From: Magnaporthiopsis rhizophila
Taxonomy: Eukaryota > Ascomycota > Sordariomycetes > Magnaporthales > Magnaporthaceae
Length of the DNA stretch: 64,000 nt
NCBI GenBank assembly: GCA_003049465.1
Contig: PYSS01000099.1
Span: forward strand, 86,246 to 150,245
Direction: 5' to 3'
In this document: in pieces, positions 59,223 to 64,000 of the stretch
How positions within the stretch are numbered: position 1 is the stretch's first letter
Layout: each line of letters starts with the position of its first letter
Position numbers and translations under genes: made by a program
Notes under the pieces: model-generated
Told to the model about the DNA's origin: nothing
What the model saw: only the letters and a program-made list of their open reading frames with translations
The model's database searches: none

Positions 59223-60634
59223 ATGGCTGAGATCCGTCGCAAGCTTGTCATCGTCGGTGACGGTGCCTGTGGTAAAACCTGTTTGTTGATGTAGGTCTGC
59301 CTTCCGCATCTGCCCCATCGCCTGCCCTGCCGCTCCTCCGCCCCTTTCCCATCTGTCGCGAAATCAACAACACGACCGACGCCGAGATGGCCGCGTCCCT
59401 GGCGTGCACACACCCGTCGCCAGACACAAGCAGCAAACTCGGCACGTCATGGTCAATCAGCCGCGACGAGACGGCCCTTTCGGCGGCGGTCAGCCTGCAG
59501 CACAACACAATCCACCATCAAACAGCCCCTGGGAATCAATCATGACGCTATCAGCCTGCAGCCCTTGCTAACTCGATTTCTACAGTGTGTTCTCCAAGGG
59601 CACTTTCCCTGAGGTACGATTTGATGCCGCTGAATCAGCTCCAGCCGTTTTCTCCTTCGTCGAACCCGCTTGGTGCATTTCTTCGTCGTCATCGCTTCCG
59701 AAACACGTTACGATTGGCCCCTGCGGCCCGCCAAGGCCGACGTGGCTGGCACTCTCCCACCGGACCACCACACGTCGCCGAAGCCTTCAAATGCCCTCCC
59801 CACGTCTTCTGCTGTAATCGTTTCCATCCAACGATTGTCTCTTTATCTGGTCGACACGCAGATATGCCCATTTTGATGCAATCAAAATATGCGGAAACGT
59901 TCCTCAGCCATTCGGGATTGGCCCCAAAACTCTAACACGCGTTTAATTCCAGGTCTACGTCCCCACCGTCTTTGAGAACTATGTCGCCGACGTCGAGGTC
60001 GATGGCAAGCACGTCGAGCTCGCGCTATGGGATACGGCTGGCCAGGAGGATTACGACCGTCTTCGCCCTCTCTCGTACCCCGACTCCCACGTCATCCTGA
60101 TCTGCTTCGCCATCGACTCCCCCGACTCGCTGGACAACGTTCAGGAGAAGGTAAGCTTTCTTCATCGCCGCCACGTCCTATGAGAGCGGACCGCCCCTTG
60201 CTAACCACATGCCTTCTTTCTACTGCGATAGTGGATCTCCGAGGTCCTGCACTTCTGCTCCGGTCTGCCCATCATTCTTGTCGGCTGCAAGAAGGATCTC
60301 CGCTACGACCAGAAGACGATTGAGGAGCTCCGCAAGACCAGCCAGGCGCCTGTCTCACCCGAGAATGTAAGTCTGCCCTGCGCATGTGATTATTTCCGCC
60401 CACGATTACGCACAGATCTGCCCCTGATGGTAAATGCGTATGTGAAGCCGCGACTAACCGAAGCACTTTTCCACATGACAGGGTGAGGAGATCAAGAAGA
60501 AGATCGGTGCCTACAAGTACCTCGAATGCTCGGCTAAGACCAACGAGGGAGTCCGCGAGGTGTTCGAGCACGCCACACGAGCGGCCCTGCTGTCGCGCGG
60601 TAAGGCCAAGAAGAAGAAGTGCCTGATCCTCTAA
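59223..60634 (+). CDS. rho1: Rho-family GTPase RHO1
   Basis: Five exons (59223-59290, 59586-59613, 59953-60150, 60232-60366, 60482-60634) give 193 aa, the usual length. Motifs are the P-loop GDGACGKT, effector region FPEVYVPTVFENY across two junctions, DTAGQE, GCKKDLR (nucleotide specificity), ECSAK, and the polybasic tail KAKKKKCLIL ending in a CaaL box for geranylgeranylation. RHO1 activates 1,3-beta-glucan synthase and Pkc1 and governs cell-wall integrity and polarity; it acts at the plasma membrane. Exon 2 is only 28 nt and encodes VFSKGTFPE. It lies between unusually long introns (295 and 339 nt) and is needed to keep switch I intact. The ATG context (CAACC before ATG) is good. Confidence 0.96.
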
Positions 60635-62113
60635 GCGAGTTTGGTTACTAGCAACACCTTGGTCGCCCCTTAATCCTGCGTCGAAATCCTTGTCCCTCTT
60701 TTGCGAAAGGCCCCTCCGCCGTTTGTATGATATCCCCGAAATCTACCACCAGGTTAGCCCACGTCGTGCTCTGTTAGCCAACCATCTTTGTCTCTCTGCT
60801 GCCGTTCCATTTGCCGACGCAACCGACCGACCTGGAGAAGCATGCGATGGTCTTCGGAGGGGGTCGAAGGGGTTCCGGCGGAACACGGCCCTGTTACTCT
60901 TTTTTTCCCGCTGTTTTCTCCTTGTTTCTTTTCTTGACATTTTCGACTGGAGTTCTACCTGTTCTTTGTTTTCTATCCTTGACACACTCCGAACCCCCTT
61001 GGCCTTCGTCTTTGCTCTTGGTTGTGCCACACGGGACAAGGCACAGATAAGTTACGGGTCGGGGTTCCTCCAGCACCACATGCTATGGGGGGGCTTGGGG
61101 ACATACACTTTCATAATCTCCCTTTGATTACGGCAAGGCAGCACAAATCTTTCTCGCATCTAAATAACGGCGAGCCCTGGGTCGGAGAAGACAGACTATG
61201 GAGACCAGGGAGAGGCGGAGGATGGGAGAATATGGGGAGGTGGAGGCGGGTCAGGACAGCAGATTGGGCAGGAAGAGTGTAAACTCGCGACTGCGATGTG
61301 ACTCGTTTCCCGAGTGACTGAGCAACAAGATTGTCGAATGAGAAGCAACTCGGGAAGCCTGGCCCAGCTTGAGGTGAGGGGAGTGGAGAGGCTTTGTTTG
61401 CCCATGTTTTGTTCTAGGAAGTTTGGCCAAGTGGCTGAGAAGTGGCTTACCCGACTTCTTTGGACGGAGCATTTTTATATCATAACTGCGTTTTTTCCCT
61501 TTTTTTTCGTACTTGTCTGGCCCTCTGATTTTCGTAGGATATAGTTGATTTTGTCTAATTGTGGTTTGCTGTCTCCTTTGGTATCTATTCTCGGTCGTTT
61601 CCTCGCGTAATCTATCCATCTCTTTGTTGATAGACCTCGTTAGGATACCGCCGTTCATCTCGCGTCTCGCAGCTCTCGGCCTCATTTCGACTCCGTCAGG
61701 ATTTTGGCATAATCACGGCCACAGGCACGCACGTATTCGGTCTCGGAGTCGTAACAGCAAAGGTGTCCCGCAGCAAATGAGCAAGCAAGCAACAGCAGCA
61801 GCAGCAGCAGCAGCTTGATGAATGCCAGGTTCAAGCCGATTAGAAAGATGGGACCGGACCGGATCAAGTCCGTGATGGAGCCATGAATGAATGACATAGA
61901 TATATTTCTTCTCATTTCATCAGACAGCCCGATGCCTTTATCGTCGCCTAGAAATAAAAGCCACTTCCGTCACAGCCTCCCCCGAGCCTCCTCCTAATTT
62001 CTGAAATCGGCCAAGCAAAGCAAAGTAGGTCGGTTCGCGCCTCCCTGCTTTCATCCATTCATTCCCAAAACCCCCTCCCATGTGATGATTTCTCGTCCAC
62101 GCTAGCTTTGGGT
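60635..62113. other. Convergent spacer
   Basis: This holds the RHO1 3' UTR and the 3' side of the microprotein gene. It includes a (GCA)n run of about eight units at 61791-61815. The open frames have no domain. Confidence 0.5.
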
Positions 62114-63093
<980 letters not shown>

Positions 63094-63377
63094 GTTGGTT
63101 ACCGAGGTAGATATGTTGTGGTTTTTGTACTGCTAGGTGGACTGCGTTTTTTTTTTGTTGTTCTTTGTTTGCTTGTGTTTTGGCAGAAGAGAAGAGAAGA
63201 GAAGAGGGATGGGAAGGGAAGGGCAGAGGGACGATGCGGGGGTTCCCAAGACGACGGGGAGTCTTTAAATACCCGTGTCGGTCCTGGCTTCCTGCCTGCC
63301 TTCTCCAGGTGGCCTGCCTGCAATAAAGCGAGCTAAAGCGGGGATGGGATGGTCCTCGTGCGTTGCATCTTGGCCGT

Positions 63378-63409
<32 letters not shown>

Positions 63410-64000
63410 TTTTTACTATCCAGCCATCCAGCCCAGACCCTGGATTTATGGCTTGCTTTGTTATCTCCAGTTCCAGTACGGTACAGTACCACCGTACGCC
63501 TGACCAATGTTCTTCCTGTTCCTTGCCCGACAAGGGGAAGAGGCAGCCCCTCCTTTGCCCGGGGGCGTCGGTTTCCAATAGACTTCTGCCTTTGTTACCC
63601 ACCCGGGCGGGCGAGCAGCTGTCATGCGCGCATGTCTGGTAGGTTGCCCCGTTTGTGTTGATCTGTTTGTTAGGGGGAGTGAAAGTGCTTCCTTTTTCTG
63701 CAATCCATTTCATCGTTCTCGCCAAACCCCACCAGGCCGAGATGGGGGCTGTTTATCTTGCACCTACATAAAGGACCTACCTTGGGCAGAGAAACCGCAC
63801 CATGGAATGGGGCATCTTTCGCCTCAGTGTACCACAAGTCAGGTCGGCGCGTAGCAAAGAGGGCATTACGGTCCTCTTTCCCCAAGCAGGGGGAGTGACG
63901 GTCCAGACCGGCGTCGTCATAGGTCGGGCCGTGTCATACGACCGACGGAGGGGAGCTGCACGCATAATCGCCGCGCCATGATAGGTGGATGCTACAGCCC
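63094..64000. other. Promoter of the microprotein gene and window end
   Basis: The first 170 bases are leader and the next few hundred the presumed promoter. An imperfect T38 tract lies at 63377-63414. No other gene is recognised before the window ends. Confidence 0.5.
63264..63271 (-). promoter_or_regulatory. TATA-like box of the microprotein gene
   Basis: TATTTAAA on the minus strand, 171 nt upstream of the ATG at 63093. Farther upstream are stress-element-like AGGGG/CCCCT pentamers (63533, 63547, 63672) and a CCAAT at 63504. These are short motifs and only suggestive. Confidence 0.45.

Overview
The window reads as nuclear DNA of a filamentous ascomycete, most likely a Sordariomycete. The evidence is interrupted genes with short introns (54-140 nt) carrying GTRAGT-like donors and CTRAC-like branch sites, long gene-poor spacers, and a fungal gene set: RHO1 with a CLIL tail, Elongator ELP1/IKI3, an Ime2-type kinase, a Ypd1-type HPt protein, an Stc1-domain protein, and fungal-only families that I recognise as DUF7514 and DUF3984. 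A Magnaporthales origin is only a guess. I see no rRNA, tRNA, CRISPR array, insertion sequence or intact transposon. Two homopolymer runs contain Ns and are assembly artefacts.

Layout. Positions 2-16 kb hold an FHA-like/protein kinase (+), a coiled-coil protein (+), an Stc1-domain protein (-), a DUF7514 protein (+) and a seven-exon MFS sugar transporter (+). A spacer of about 6 kb precedes the Ime2-type kinase (+, 22.6-25.0 kb). Next come an HSP70/HSPA12-like ATPase (+), a small Cys/His protein (-), a membrane protein (+), a conserved fungal coiled-coil protein (-), a 2H-phosphoesterase with an RGG box (-) and the HPt relay protein (-). A spacer of more than 5 kb follows. The last part has DUF3984 (-) divergent from ELP1 (+), ELP1 convergent with mitochondrial ribosomal protein uL24m (-), RHO1 (+), and a two-exon zinc-ribbon microprotein (-) whose intron contains 338 uninterrupted GA units.

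The genes do not form a cluster or pathway. They are a typical scattering of housekeeping genes (ELP1, uL24m, RHO1), signalling genes (two kinases, HPt) and orphan fungal families. Exon structures were built by joining reading frames at splice signals, so each model was checked for frame continuity and total length but not against transcripts.

The most unusual items are the zinc-ribbon microprotein gene with its giant intronic microsatellite, a recurring A-tract type of 3' splice site in five genes, a GC-AG intron, a 28-nt RHO1 exon between two long introns, and an RG-rich insertion in the 2H phosphoesterase.
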